Shown here: one piece after another, positions 8,257 to 16,711 of the stretch
Layout: each line of letters begins with the position of its first letter
Position numbering within the stretch: the first letter of the stretch is position 1
Source of the DNA: CBDFKS01 sp965248905
GTDB lineage: Bacteria > Chloroflexota > Dehalococcoidia > Lucifugimonadales > JAGWBF01
Reading direction: 5' to 3'
Assembly: GCA_965248905.1 (NCBI GenBank)
Contig: CBDFKS010000006.1
Coordinates: forward strand, 454,268-518,267
DNA length: 64,000 nucleotides
Position numbers and translations under genes: made by a program
Notes under the pieces: model-generated
Databases searched by the model: none
The model's input: the letters and a program-made list of their open reading frames with translations, nothing else
What the model was told of the DNA's origin: nothing

Positions 8257-9401
8257 TACAACGCTTCAATCTTCTTGTCAGGGTCGCTGCCGCCGCTTAT
8301 CCTGCCCCCGCCCAGCACCTCGTCGCCACGATAGAACACCACGGCTTGACCCGGAGTGATAGCTCTCTGTGGTTGCTGGAACCTGATCAACGCTTGGCTT
8401 CCACGGGGGCTCAGCGTGGATTCTGTCTCTGGTGACTTATAGCGAATCTTGACCGTGACCTGTGTGGGGTCTTGAGGCTCCACTCCCGACACGTAATTGA
8501 CGTCCGAGGCCCATAGTGTCTCACTGTAAAGCGCCTCCTCAGGACCAACTATAACCTGGTTCTTCTCGGCATCAATAGCAGTCACGTACATGGGCTGGGC
8601 CCCTGCAACTCCGAGGCCGCGACGCTGGCCCACGGTGAAGTTCTGGACTCCTTGGTGCTCCCCAAGGATGTTGGAATCGGCATCTATGACATAGCCGGGT
8701 CTGGGGGTTACCCTTTCTTCCAGGAACTTGCGGTAGTCTCCCATGGGAATGAAGCAGATGTCCTGACTATCGGGCTTTTGAGCATTGGGAAAGTCCGCCT
8801 CCATCGCCATCCGCCGGATGTCTTCTTTGGTGTACCAACCCACGGGAATCATAGTATGGGCAAGCTGCTCTTGACCCATGCCGTAGAGGACGTAGGACTG
8901 GTCCTTCTTGTGATCTACGCCCCGCAGTAGGCGTAATCTTTCCGGTCCTTTTTGAATACGTGCGTAGTGGCCTGTAGCAACGTAGCTGGCATTTAGGAAG
9001 TGTGCACGTTGAAGCAGGAAGTTGAACTTTATCTTGTCGTTGCATGCAATGCACGGGTGGGGCGTCCTGCCCCTCTGATATTCGTCGCAAAAGTAGTCTA
9101 TGACAAAAGCCTGAAACTCTCTTTGAAGATTGAAGACGTAATGGGGTATGTCCAGTCGGTGGCATACCCTGCGAGCGTCCTCAACGTCGTCGATGGTGCA
9201 GCAGCCGCGGTAGTATTCGGGCAGGTCCGCGTTGTCGAGGTTGTAGAGCTTCATGGTGACCCCCACAACATCGTAACCCTCTTGCTTTAGCAGGAGAGCG
9301 GCCACGGAGGAGTCGACTCCGCCGCTCATCGCTACCACTACTTTATCTTTGGCCAGAGGCAATTCTAGTCCTTCTCCAACGGGTACCCAGCCTGCCTCCA
9401 C
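8256..9401 (-). CDS. mnmA: tRNA-specific 2-thiouridylase
   Basis: Makes 2-thiouridine at the wobble position of Glu, Gln and Lys tRNAs using ATP and a persulfide sulfur donor. The PP-loop AMSGGVDSSVAALLL lies near residue 25, the first catalytic cysteine is in HPCIACNDKIKF and the second in SQDICFIPMGDY. The C-terminal barrel NFTVGQRRGLG is present. 381 residues is slightly long; the first 20 residues precede the PP-loop domain and overlap the upstream gene by 37 bases, so a shorter start is possible. The upstream rhodanese protein could supply sulfur. Confidence 0.95.
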   Translation of the reverse strand: MEAGWVPVGEGLELPLAKDKVVVAMSGGVDSSVAALLLKQEGYDVVGVTMKLYNLDNADLPEYYRGCCTIDDVEDARRVCHRLDIPHYVFNLQREFQAFVIDYFCDEYQRGRTPHPCIACNDKIKFNFLLQRAHFLNASYVATGHYARIQKGPERLRLLRGVDHKKDQSYVLYGMGQEQLAHTMIPVGWYTKEDIRRMAMEADFPNAQKPDSQDICFIPMGDYRKFLEERVTPRPGYVIDADSNILGEHQGVQNFTVGQRRGLGVAGAQPMYVTAIDAEKNQVIVGPEEALYSETLWASDVNYVSGVEPQDPTQVTVKIRYKSPETESTLSPRGSQALIRFQQPQRAITPGQAVVFYRGDEVLGGGRISGGSDPDKKIEAL

Positions 9402-10756
9402 GCCTCAGTTCCTCCTACCACCAGCCGTACGTCCTGGAACCCCTCGCGCTCGAGAATGCTGGCCGCAGTGGCGGCCCGGACGCCGGCTGCGCACAGGGTG
9501 GCGTAAGAGCGATCTCTTGGCAAGCCATCCACGTGCTCGGGCAAATCGCCCAGCTCGACGTGGAGAGCGCCGGGCACATGGCCGAGCTGCCACTCGTGGT
9601 CGAATCTGACGTCCAACGGCAGCGGACCGCAGCCCGCCTCCAGGTCTTCATGAAGGTCTTTTGGAGTGACGGTTTGTAACTGGGCGACAGGAAGTCGTGC
9701 CTGCTCCCAGGCTTCCATCCCCCCAGCCAGATACCCCTCCAACGAATCATAGCCAATGCGTATAAGCTGGCGTACCGCCTCTTCTGTGGCAGACAGATCA
9801 TCCAGTACTAACAGCAGAGGCTTGCCAGGTTCCACCAGCCACCCCACCCAGGTCCCGAAGGAGTTGCCTAAGGGGATTCCGTATGAGCCTCGTATGTGCT
9901 TGGCAGCATATGTGCCGGCAGGGCGAGCGTCGATGGATATCGACTCATCATGGACCCTTACCCATACCTCGCGAGGAGCCAGCGGATAGAGAGTAGGCAA
10001 TGAACCCAGAATGTTTGGTCCTCGCCGGTTGATATTGGCCATTCGCTTATAATATGAGGGAAAAGACGGGAGGTCGCCGAGGGCGAGCTCCAGGAACTGG
10101 GATTCCGTAGCTGCCTGAAAATACGGATTGGCCACTCGCTCCTGGCCTATAGTGGATGTGGTATTGTCGTTGCCGGCTGGGGCGGCGAGGCAAAACGAGC
10201 CGCCTCCGTGGGTGGGATATACCACTACCTGGTCGTCCAGGGTCTGCAGCTCTTCCCGGATTGTGCGGTGGAACCATCGTCCCAAAAAGGGCGCTAGCTG
10301 TTTGCCCAGCAGGTCGCTGCGGGCTACCCCACCTACGAGTAGGGCGCCCCCACTGAACAGCGCTTGGGGATCGTTGCTCCGGGCGGTGTCGGTGGCCAGG
10401 AAGGAGATGTGCTCTGGGGCATGGCCCGGTGTTGCGATGACGTCCAGCCTGACCTCTCCCAACTCAATGGAATCGCCTTTTCTCAGTGCGCGGTGGTCGA
10501 ACAGCAGACCACCCGCTGCACTGGCACAGCAAACGGCGCCGGTCCGCATGGTGAGCTCCCGACTACCGGAGATGAAATCGTTGTGGACGTGAGTCTCAAG
10601 AGAGTGGGTGATCTGGACGCCCAGGATTTCGGCCTCCCGGGTGTAGAGGTCCACGTCGCGCAAGGGATCGATGACGGCGCACACCTTGGCCTCTTGGGAG
10701 CCCACCAAATACGAAGAGTTTCCCAGACTTTCGACGCGAATCTGCTTTACGAACAT
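9365..10756 (-). CDS. Metallo-beta-lactamase fold hydrolase with two rhodanese domains
   Basis: Residues 1-240 form a metallo-beta-lactamase domain of the ETHE1/persulfide dioxygenase type: THVHNDFISG, TPGHAPEHIS and YPTHGGGSFC carry metal ligands. Two rhodanese domains follow. The first (about 260-355) has no catalytic cysteine (LLLVLDDLS) and the second (about 370-460) has CAAGVRAATA, a normal CxxGxR active loop. The likely job is glutathione-free or low-molecular-weight persulfide oxidation and sulfur transfer. Overlap with mnmA suggests co-expression with tRNA thiolation; that link is inference. Confidence 0.88.
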   Translation of the reverse strand: MFVKQIRVESLGNSSYLVGSQEAKVCAVIDPLRDVDLYTREAEILGVQITHSLETHVHNDFISGSRELTMRTGAVCCASAAGGLLFDHRALRKGDSIELGEVRLDVIATPGHAPEHISFLATDTARSNDPQALFSGGALLVGGVARSDLLGKQLAPFLGRWFHRTIREELQTLDDQVVVYPTHGGGSFCLAAPAGNDNTTSTIGQERVANPYFQAATESQFLELALGDLPSFPSYYKRMANINRRGPNILGSLPTLYPLAPREVWVRVHDESISIDARPAGTYAAKHIRGSYGIPLGNSFGTWVGWLVEPGKPLLLVLDDLSATEEAVRQLIRIGYDSLEGYLAGGMEAWEQARLPVAQLQTVTPKDLHEDLEAGCGPLPLDVRFDHEWQLGHVPGALHVELGDLPEHVDGLPRDRSYATLCAAGVRAATAASILEREGFQDVRLVVGGTEAWRQAGYPLEKD

Positions 10757-10861
10757 CCTAGTCCTGTCCTATGGCTGGTATATTCCTGTTTCACCGGCTG
10801 GCCAATCGCATGCTAAACAGGGTTCTGCTAGCGCTCTACTGACACTGAGCTGGACACAAGA

Positions 10862-11227
10862 TCAGTGCTCCAACTGAGTGGTGCCGCTACCTTTTTCGGT
10901 CACCGTGATGTGGGACATGTAGGACTCTTTTCTTGCTCCATGCCAGTGTTTCTCTCCAGCGGGAATAAGCACGACATCGCCCACGGTAACTTCGCGCTGC
11001 TCAGCATCAGTTGCTACAATTCCTATGCCCGAAGTGATGATCAGGATCTGGTCGCTGGTATGGCTGTGGAAGAAATTCCTGGACCCTCTGCTGAAGTTGA
11101 CGATTGCGAAGCTGAAGTTATTCGATGCGTCGGGCTCCACGAAATTCTGCCGCGTTACCTCTCCACCGGTCATCAGCGGGCTGTCGGCGGGCACCTCAGG
11201 CACCTCACCGGTCCTTACTACCTTCAT
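10862..11227 (-). CDS. Cupin domain protein
   Basis: Single-domain beta-barrel cupin of 121 residues. Both cupin motifs are visible: NFFHSHTSDQILIITSG (His-x-His metal ligands) and GDVVLIPAGEKHWHGA. The longer frame to 11269 is rejected because GGAGG lies 5-6 bases before ATG 11227. No enzyme activity can be assigned. It is divergent from the DUF1989 gene at 11462 and may belong to the same catabolic neighbourhood. Confidence 0.85.
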   Translation of the reverse strand: MKVVRTGEVPEVPADSPLMTGGEVTRQNFVEPDASNNFSFAIVNFSRGSRNFFHSHTSDQILIITSGIGIVATDAEQREVTVGDVVLIPAGEKHWHGARKESYMSHITVTEKGSGTTQLEH

Positions 11228-11379
11228 CTCTACCTCCAACAATATTAACTGTATGTCCGGGTTCCACACCTTTCGCCAGTGTGACTACCCAGATTAAGCC
11301 TTTGTAATGATAATACATCCGTTCGGGCCCGTCCACAGGAGCAGGAGTGAGACAGGCTCATTGGTTTCCAGAACAGTCG

Positions 11380-11408
11380 TTGACATGCTCCGATAGGCGA
11401 CTTAGACT
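11380..11408 (+). promoter_or_regulatory. Sigma-70 type promoter for the DUF1989 gene
   Basis: TTGACA (11380-11385), a 17-base spacer and TAGACT (11403-11408) point at the gene starting at 11462, giving a leader of roughly 45 bases that contains the GGGGGGAG ribosome site. Confidence 0.55.
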
Positions 11409-11461
11409 TTTGTTGTCCATCCTTTTCTATGCAATTCCGTCATTCTTAAAAGGGGGGAGAC

Positions 11462-12298
11462 ATGAATATTAGAAAAGATACCGTGGATTGGCCCGAACGC
11501 CTGCCACCGCCCTACGGACGGGACAGAGCATTTTACGATAAGCTGCAAGCCGCCAGACCTAACTACAAACTGGTGGAAAAGTTTAGTATCCCACAGTTCA
11601 GTGGGAAGGGGTTCCAGGCGAAGAAGGGCCAGATGTTCAGGTTTATCCAGGAAGAGGGGCCTCAAGTTGGAGATGTATCCTTCTGGAACTTTAACAATCC
11701 CAAGGAGCAGTTTAGCCCTGAGCGTACCGTGCTCCTTGAGGGGTGGGTAATCAGACCAGGACACCGGCTGTGGTCCGACGTGCCCTGGTATCGTCCGATG
11801 GCGACATGTTTGGAGGATACTGTGGTCACGACAGCGCCGGAGGAAGGCTGGCACCATCATGTGGTCACATCGAGCCACTGCACCCCGGAGCTCTACGAGA
11901 TGATGTCAGGTATAGCGGGCCTTAACGCGTGCCATTTCAATCTGCTCGAGGCGATATGGCCCTTCGGCTTGAGGGAGGAAGACCTTCGGGACAACATAAA
12001 TATATTCATGAAGACACGGCTGGACCCTATTGAAGGCGGGGTCCATGGGGGCGTCAGCGACGCGAAGAAGGGCGATATTCTCGAGTTTTACGCTGAGATA
12101 GACCTGTTGGTGGCCGTCTCCAACTGCCCGAACGGGACTGGGAGCCGGCATTTCAGCATACCTGGCAAGGACACCGGTCTGCCCATCGGTGTGGAGGTGT
12201 ACGACACGGGTATTCCGCCGAAGGAGTTCCCAAAGCACACAGACTGGAGACCCACTTGGAAGGGCAAGTGGGAGCCGCCGGAGTCGTTCAAGACGTAA
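11462..12298 (+). CDS. DUF1989 (urea carboxylase-associated family) protein
   Basis: 278 residues matching the DUF1989 pattern: an N-terminal GKGFQAKKGQMFRF, a GDVSFWN segment, the LLEGWVIRPGHRLWSDVP stretch, then HVVTSSHCTPELYEMM and LNACHFNLLEA, and a C-terminal DAKKGDILEFYAEIDLLVAVSNCP. The family includes proteins linked to urea and amine/amidine breakdown, but the reaction here is unknown. A strong GGGGGGAG lies 5 bases before the ATG. The neighbouring cupin, MFS, VOC and LLM genes suggest a small-molecule catabolic group. Confidence 0.85.
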   Translation: MNIRKDTVDWPERLPPPYGRDRAFYDKLQAARPNYKLVEKFSIPQFSGKGFQAKKGQMFRFIQEEGPQVGDVSFWNFNNPKEQFSPERTVLLEGWVIRPGHRLWSDVPWYRPMATCLEDTVVTTAPEEGWHHHVVTSSHCTPELYEMMSGIAGLNACHFNLLEAIWPFGLREEDLRDNINIFMKTRLDPIEGGVHGGVSDAKKGDILEFYAEIDLLVAVSNCPNGTGSRHFSIPGKDTGLPIGVEVYDTGIPPKEFPKHTDWRPTWKGKWEPPESFKT

Positions 12299-12421
12299 CC
12301 CGAGCCCTGCAGAGTCGAGTTGTTTGGGGCTGTACTAGACGGCTGAGGCTCATCCATGTGCAGGCGTGGCTGATAGAAAAATATGGCCGTTTTGATAGCG
12401 TAAAGCGGGAATCGTTACCCT

Positions 12422-13687
12422 TCATGTAGGTGGTGAATCTGCGACGGGGGTGGATGAAGTAGTAGAGGAGCTGCGAAGCTGGGCGTCTTTGTCTTGACTC
12501 TTGGGTAGCATGAACCCAGCGACGAGCAGAAACCACGCCAACACGGAAAAGACCAGGAAACCCGGTATGAAGGTGTCAAACGCATCCCTTATGACGCCCA
12601 CAACCAGCGGCGCAGTAAAAGTTCCAATCCCGGAAACCGTCATTACCCATCCCCAGGCGATGGCAACTTTGGCAGGAGTCATCCCTGGCAGCCCCATGGG
12701 CAAAGTCATGAGCATGGGGATGTACAGCCAGGAGCCCAGCCCCAAAACGATCACGGATATATAAGTGATAGCAGTATTGTCTATCAGGAAAGACCCCAGG
12801 CCCCCCACTCCTACCATGATTCCAGGCACAATCAAGAACAGTTGCTTTTGCCGTATTTTGAGGGTTAGCAAGCCCCCCAGAAGGACGGCGAATATACCGG
12901 TGAAGGGAAGAAGGCTGATGATAAACCCGGCTTCTGTTAGGGACATTCCTCGGGATTCGTTGTAAAAGGTGGGCAGCCAACCGCTTAGGGCCATGTAGAA
13001 GCTGAAGCAGGCTGTGTCGGCAAAGCCCAGCAGCAACACGGTTCGGTTCCGCAGGACGGCCCAGATGTCTCCCCATGACGGTGGTTGGGATTTACTCCTA
13101 GTATCATCTCCAGCTTTTCCCCACACGAGCCAGGCGAATCCTCCGGCCAGAGCGATAGCTCCGAAGAGGCCCAGGACTCTCTGCCAACCTAGTGCATCGG
13201 ACAGCGGCGCCACAGTGGACACGGACACCACTATTCCGAGAGAGAAACAGGCTATGTTGAGGCTAGTTATGATGGGTAGCTCTCGAGGGCGGAACCACTG
13301 CATAATTAGCGGCACGGTCGCGGGTATAAGTATTGCCGTGCCCAGTCCATAAATTACGCGCAGGGCCAGCAGTTCTTCAAAGTTGGGAGACAGGGCCGAT
13401 AAGGTCAGCAGCCCCATCAGGAACCAGCACGCGGTGTAAATCTTCCTGATCCCCAGCCGCCCGACGATAATACCTCCCGGTATTCCAAAGGCGCCCTGGA
13501 TGATGAATATCACCCCTACGAGGAGGCCCGCATTGGTGTAGCTGATGCCGTAATCGTCGGTGATAATGGGCAGAATGGGGGAGATGGCCTGGAAGCTCAA
13601 ACCGGCCGCAAAGTTCGCCCACAAGCTGAGCCCCCCGATTACGAAACGGTAGTGACTAGCGGTTCCGGTGTCGGCTGCCTTTAGCAT
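12422..13687 (-). CDS. Major facilitator superfamily transporter
   Basis: 421-residue integral membrane protein with about 12 hydrophobic segments. MFS features are the first-half loop GRLGIRKIYTACWFLMG and a long central cytoplasmic loop (GKAGDDTRSKSQPPSW) splitting two six-helix halves. It resembles the nitrate/cyanate (CynX-like) and oxalate/formate groups, but the substrate cannot be read from the sequence. It converges on the DUF1989 gene with a 123-base gap in which I see no strong terminator. Confidence 0.88.
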   Translation of the reverse strand: MLKAADTGTASHYRFVIGGLSLWANFAAGLSFQAISPILPIITDDYGISYTNAGLLVGVIFIIQGAFGIPGGIIVGRLGIRKIYTACWFLMGLLTLSALSPNFEELLALRVIYGLGTAILIPATVPLIMQWFRPRELPIITSLNIACFSLGIVVSVSTVAPLSDALGWQRVLGLFGAIALAGGFAWLVWGKAGDDTRSKSQPPSWGDIWAVLRNRTVLLLGFADTACFSFYMALSGWLPTFYNESRGMSLTEAGFIISLLPFTGIFAVLLGGLLTLKIRQKQLFLIVPGIMVGVGGLGSFLIDNTAITYISVIVLGLGSWLYIPMLMTLPMGLPGMTPAKVAIAWGWVMTVSGIGTFTAPLVVGVIRDAFDTFIPGFLVFSVLAWFLLVAGFMLPKSQDKDAQLRSSSTTSSTPVADSPPT

Positions 13688-13872
13688 TGCAGGTTCCCAC
13701 TCTATCTCACGGGGTAATCCATGGCAAGGTTTGCTATATTGAGGGTTAGGTCAGAAAGTTGTCTCAGTTGTGTCTCAGATGGTAACATTTCTCCGTCTGG
13801 TAATGGATGGGCCGGCAACCACCCCTCTCAAGCGAGGGCTCCCTTATATTGCACGAGTCACGGAGGCATATG

Positions 13873-14271
13873 ATGCAGGTTTACAGTTACGATCACATTC
13901 ATCTTAGAAGTCCGAATCCTGCTGAGACCGCTCTGTGGTATGAGCGCATGTTCGACGCCAAGATAATCGAGACTCCTCAGCCTTCGGGACCAAACCGTGT
14001 AGACCTGGATATTAACGGGCTGATGGTCTTCATAGCCGGTGCAATGCCCCAGGGGGAAGAGATACAGGGTCTCAGGGACCCTCATTACGGACTGGACCAT
14101 TTCGGGCTAAGGGTTGAGAACCTGGATGAGGCTATTACAGAGCTAAAGGCGAAGGGCGCAGAGTTTGCCGTGGAGTCACGAACTATGCCCAGCGGTCTCA
14201 AGATCTCCTTCCTAAGAGGTCCTGACGGTGTTCGTGTAGAGGTGGTGGAGAGGCCCGGCTCTAAAAGTTGA
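13873..14271 (+). CDS. VOC (glyoxalase/dioxygenase fold) protein
   Basis: 132-residue single-chain VOC protein made of two beta-alpha-beta-beta-beta modules: YDHIHLRSPNPAETALWYERMF at the start and GLDHFGLRVENLDEAITELKAKG in the second half, ending FLRGPDGVRVEVVE. The His and Glu ligands of the metal site fit His near residue 8, His near 75 and Glu near 124. GGAGG at 13862-13866 sits 6 bases before ATG 13873, so the upstream extension to 13807 is rejected. Substrate unknown. Confidence 0.85.
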   Translation: MQVYSYDHIHLRSPNPAETALWYERMFDAKIIETPQPSGPNRVDLDINGLMVFIAGAMPQGEEIQGLRDPHYGLDHFGLRVENLDEAITELKAKGAEFAVESRTMPSGLKISFLRGPDGVRVEVVERPGSKS

Positions 14272-14376
14272 TCTGATCAAAGTGAAGATTGTCGAGCCTA
14301 GGCCCGCAGCGTGATTCGAGTCCTGTGTGACAGATAAGCAGCTCAGGCAGAAAAATCTTAGAAAACGGAGAGAAGA

Positions 14377-15237
14377 GTGAAGATAGGCCTTTTCGTGTTC
14401 CAGACGTCCTTCTCCCTCGACCCAGCTATATTGGCGAAACACGCGGAGGAGTTGGGGTTCGAGTCCTATTGGGTACCGGAGCATGCCATCATTCCAGTCA
14501 AAACCACGTCCTCCTTTACAGGCTCGCCTTCCGACGGGCTGATACCCGATTCCTACGCCCGCGTTATGGACCCGTTCATAGCTCTGGCAAGGGCGTCCGC
14601 CGTAACGAGCACCATCAAGCTGGGAACGGGCATCTGCCTCGTGCCCGAGCGAAACCCGTTGCTCCTTGCCAAGGAGATCGCTACCCTGGACCATATGTCC
14701 GGTGGGCGCTTCATCTTTGGAATTGGTGCCGGCTGGCTCAAAGAGGAAACAGAGATCATGGGGGGTGACTTTCCTCATCGTTGGACCCAAACGAAAGAGG
14801 CCGTCGCGGTCATGAAGGAGCTGTGGATCAAGGGAGAGGCTGAGTTTCACGGTAAATACTACGACTTCCCGCCGGTTCGCTCCTTCCCCAAGCCGACGCA
14901 AAAGCCCCATCCGCCCGTTTTCTTAGGGGGCCACTCCAAGAATGTATTCAAGAGGGTCGTTGAGTGGGGTGACGGCTGGATGCCTGGCTCAGGGGTGACC
15001 GTTGATGACATAAAGCGTGGCCGTGCCGTTATTAATGAGCTGGCCGAAGCGGCTGGCAGGGACCCTGACACCATTGAGGTCCATGCCTTTGGCATGGCTG
15101 GCAAATTCAGGGATCGAAATACTATTAAAGAAATGGAAGACGCCGGCATCAACCGAGTCACAATCTGGCTCAGCTATACTATGGAGCAAGATAAGGCTTT
15201 GTTAGACATGGAGAAAATAGCTGAACAGGTCCTCTGA
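14377..15237 (+). CDS. LLM class F420-dependent oxidoreductase
   Basis: Luciferase-like (bacterial luciferase/F420 family) barrel of 286 residues. Typical strings are KIGLFVFQTSFSLDP, EELGFESYWVPEHAIIP, TSTIKLGTGICLVPERNP, LDHMSGGRFIFGIGAGW and KPHPPVFLGGHS. This pattern matches the actinobacterial and Chloroflexota F420-dependent subgroup. The start is GTG 14377 with GGAGAGAAGA just upstream. It follows the VOC gene by about 100 bases on the same strand. Substrate unknown. Confidence 0.9.
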   Translation: MKIGLFVFQTSFSLDPAILAKHAEELGFESYWVPEHAIIPVKTTSSFTGSPSDGLIPDSYARVMDPFIALARASAVTSTIKLGTGICLVPERNPLLLAKEIATLDHMSGGRFIFGIGAGWLKEETEIMGGDFPHRWTQTKEAVAVMKELWIKGEAEFHGKYYDFPPVRSFPKPTQKPHPPVFLGGHSKNVFKRVVEWGDGWMPGSGVTVDDIKRGRAVINELAEAAGRDPDTIEVHAFGMAGKFRDRNTIKEMEDAGINRVTIWLSYTMEQDKALLDMEKIAEQVL

Positions 15238-15310
15238 ATGCGGCTTCTCCCCCCATTGGTAACCTTTAACTTCTACTCGTGATCGCGGTTTTAATGTAGT
15301 CGAAATTGGT

Positions 15311-15339
15311 TTGTTCCACAGTGATCAACTTGCTATAAT
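15311..15339 (+). promoter_or_regulatory. Sigma-70 type promoter for pilT
   Basis: TTGTTC (15311-15316), a 17-base spacer and a perfect TATAAT (15334-15339), 34 bases upstream of the pilT ATG. Confidence 0.6.
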
Positions 15340-15372
15340 TGTCCTAACCACCTATGAAGGGCTCTGAGAGTT

Positions 15373-16503
15373 ATGGTTGATATTGAGAGGCTATTGCAAA
15401 CAGTTGTTCACGTTGGGGCCTCTGACCTGCACCTTGCGGCAGGGAACCTACCGGTGGTACGGATTAATGGCTCGCTCAAGGCAATGCAAAAGAACGGGAT
15501 CATGACTGCCGAGGACGTGGAGCAGGGCCTAGAGTCTACGATAAGCCCAGAGGATTTTGTCTCCTTCAAGCAGAATAAAGAGATGGACTTCTCCTATGGC
15601 CGTGAAGGGCTGGCCCGTTTCCGGGTGAATGCCTGCTACCAGCGTGGCACGATGAGTCTCTCTTTCCGGGTGCTTGCTGCTGAAATCCCGACGGCCGACC
15701 AGCTAGGGCTTCCTCCTATCTGCCTATCTCTGGTGGACAAGCTGCGAGGGTTGGTGCTTGTGACCGGTGCAACTGGGAGCGGTAAATCCACTACTCTTGC
15801 CGCGATGATAAATCACATCAATGAGAATATCAGTTGCCGCATTATTACCCTTGAAGACCCCATAGAGTTCGTTTACCCAAACAAAAAAAGTATGATCATC
15901 CAGCGGGAAGTCGGAGGGGATACATTTTCTTTCAGTGAATCTCTGCGACGCGCCCTTCGCCAGGACCCTGACGTGATAATGGTGGGTGAGTTGCGCGATT
16001 TGGACAGTGTTTCCCTGGCGTTTACAGCAGCTGAGACAGGACACCTGGTGCTGGGTACTCTCCATACGAATGGCGCCGCTGAATGCATCGAAAGATTGGT
16101 AGGTGTCTTTCCGGGGGACCAATAAGCTCAAGTGCAGTTTCAGCTTAGCATTGGGCTTTCTGGAGTTATCTATCAGTCCCTGATGCCGAAAGCCGACGGA
16201 CATGGCAGAGTAGCTGCTTTTGAGGTGCTCGTAGGAACATCCGCCATACAGAACCTCATCCGTACAAACCAGATCGCCCAGATCAGGTCCTACATGTTCA
16301 TGGGAGGACAGTACGGCATGCAGACGGTGGAGCAGTCATTAGTCGGTCTAGTAAAGAATGGCTTAATAAGTATAGAGGAGGCCTTTGTCCGAGCTCCAGA
16401 TACAACTACCCTGGAAAAGCTGATGCAGTTGGAAAAGATAATCCTCCCTGCTGGTCTCAGGTCTGCTGCTGGTGTAACCGGTAACGTAAAGAACAGCTCC
16501 TGA
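15373..16503 (+). pseudogene. pilT: PilT-like retraction ATPase interrupted by an in-frame TAA
   Basis: The first 250 codons (15373-16125) give the N-terminal PAS-like domain and RecA core of PilT: ASDLHLAAG, Walker A TGATGSGKSTTLAAM, DPDVIMVGELRD and TGHLVLGTLHTNGAAE. Translation stops at TAA 16123-16125 right after VFPGDQ. The same frame continues as AQVQFQLSIGLSGVIYQSLMP through the normal C-terminal domain to TGA at 16503, and GTG 16132 could start a 123-residue fragment. Joined, the length (376) is family-typical. A sequencing error, a recent nonsense mutation or two separate chains are all possible. No other pilus genes are nearby. Confidence 0.85.
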
Positions 16504-16711
16504 GGCGTTAGGTTAATTGCGTTGAGATAGCTTTTTATGCTATTCCATAACAGGTCACTGTGGTGTATAATGGCACACAACGTTTCTGAGCCTGTAATGA
16601 ACGTCAAGAGATGTGTGGCCATGGGGGCTAAGCTAGCGGCTACTTACAACGACTACGCGATCAAGCCAATTTCACATACGGCAAAGTTGCCCGTATTGCG
16701 GGGTTTAATCC

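Noticed and set aside
15373..16125. Treating the pilT N-terminal half as a complete protein
   Set aside because: The conserved C-terminal domain continues in the same frame right after the TAA.
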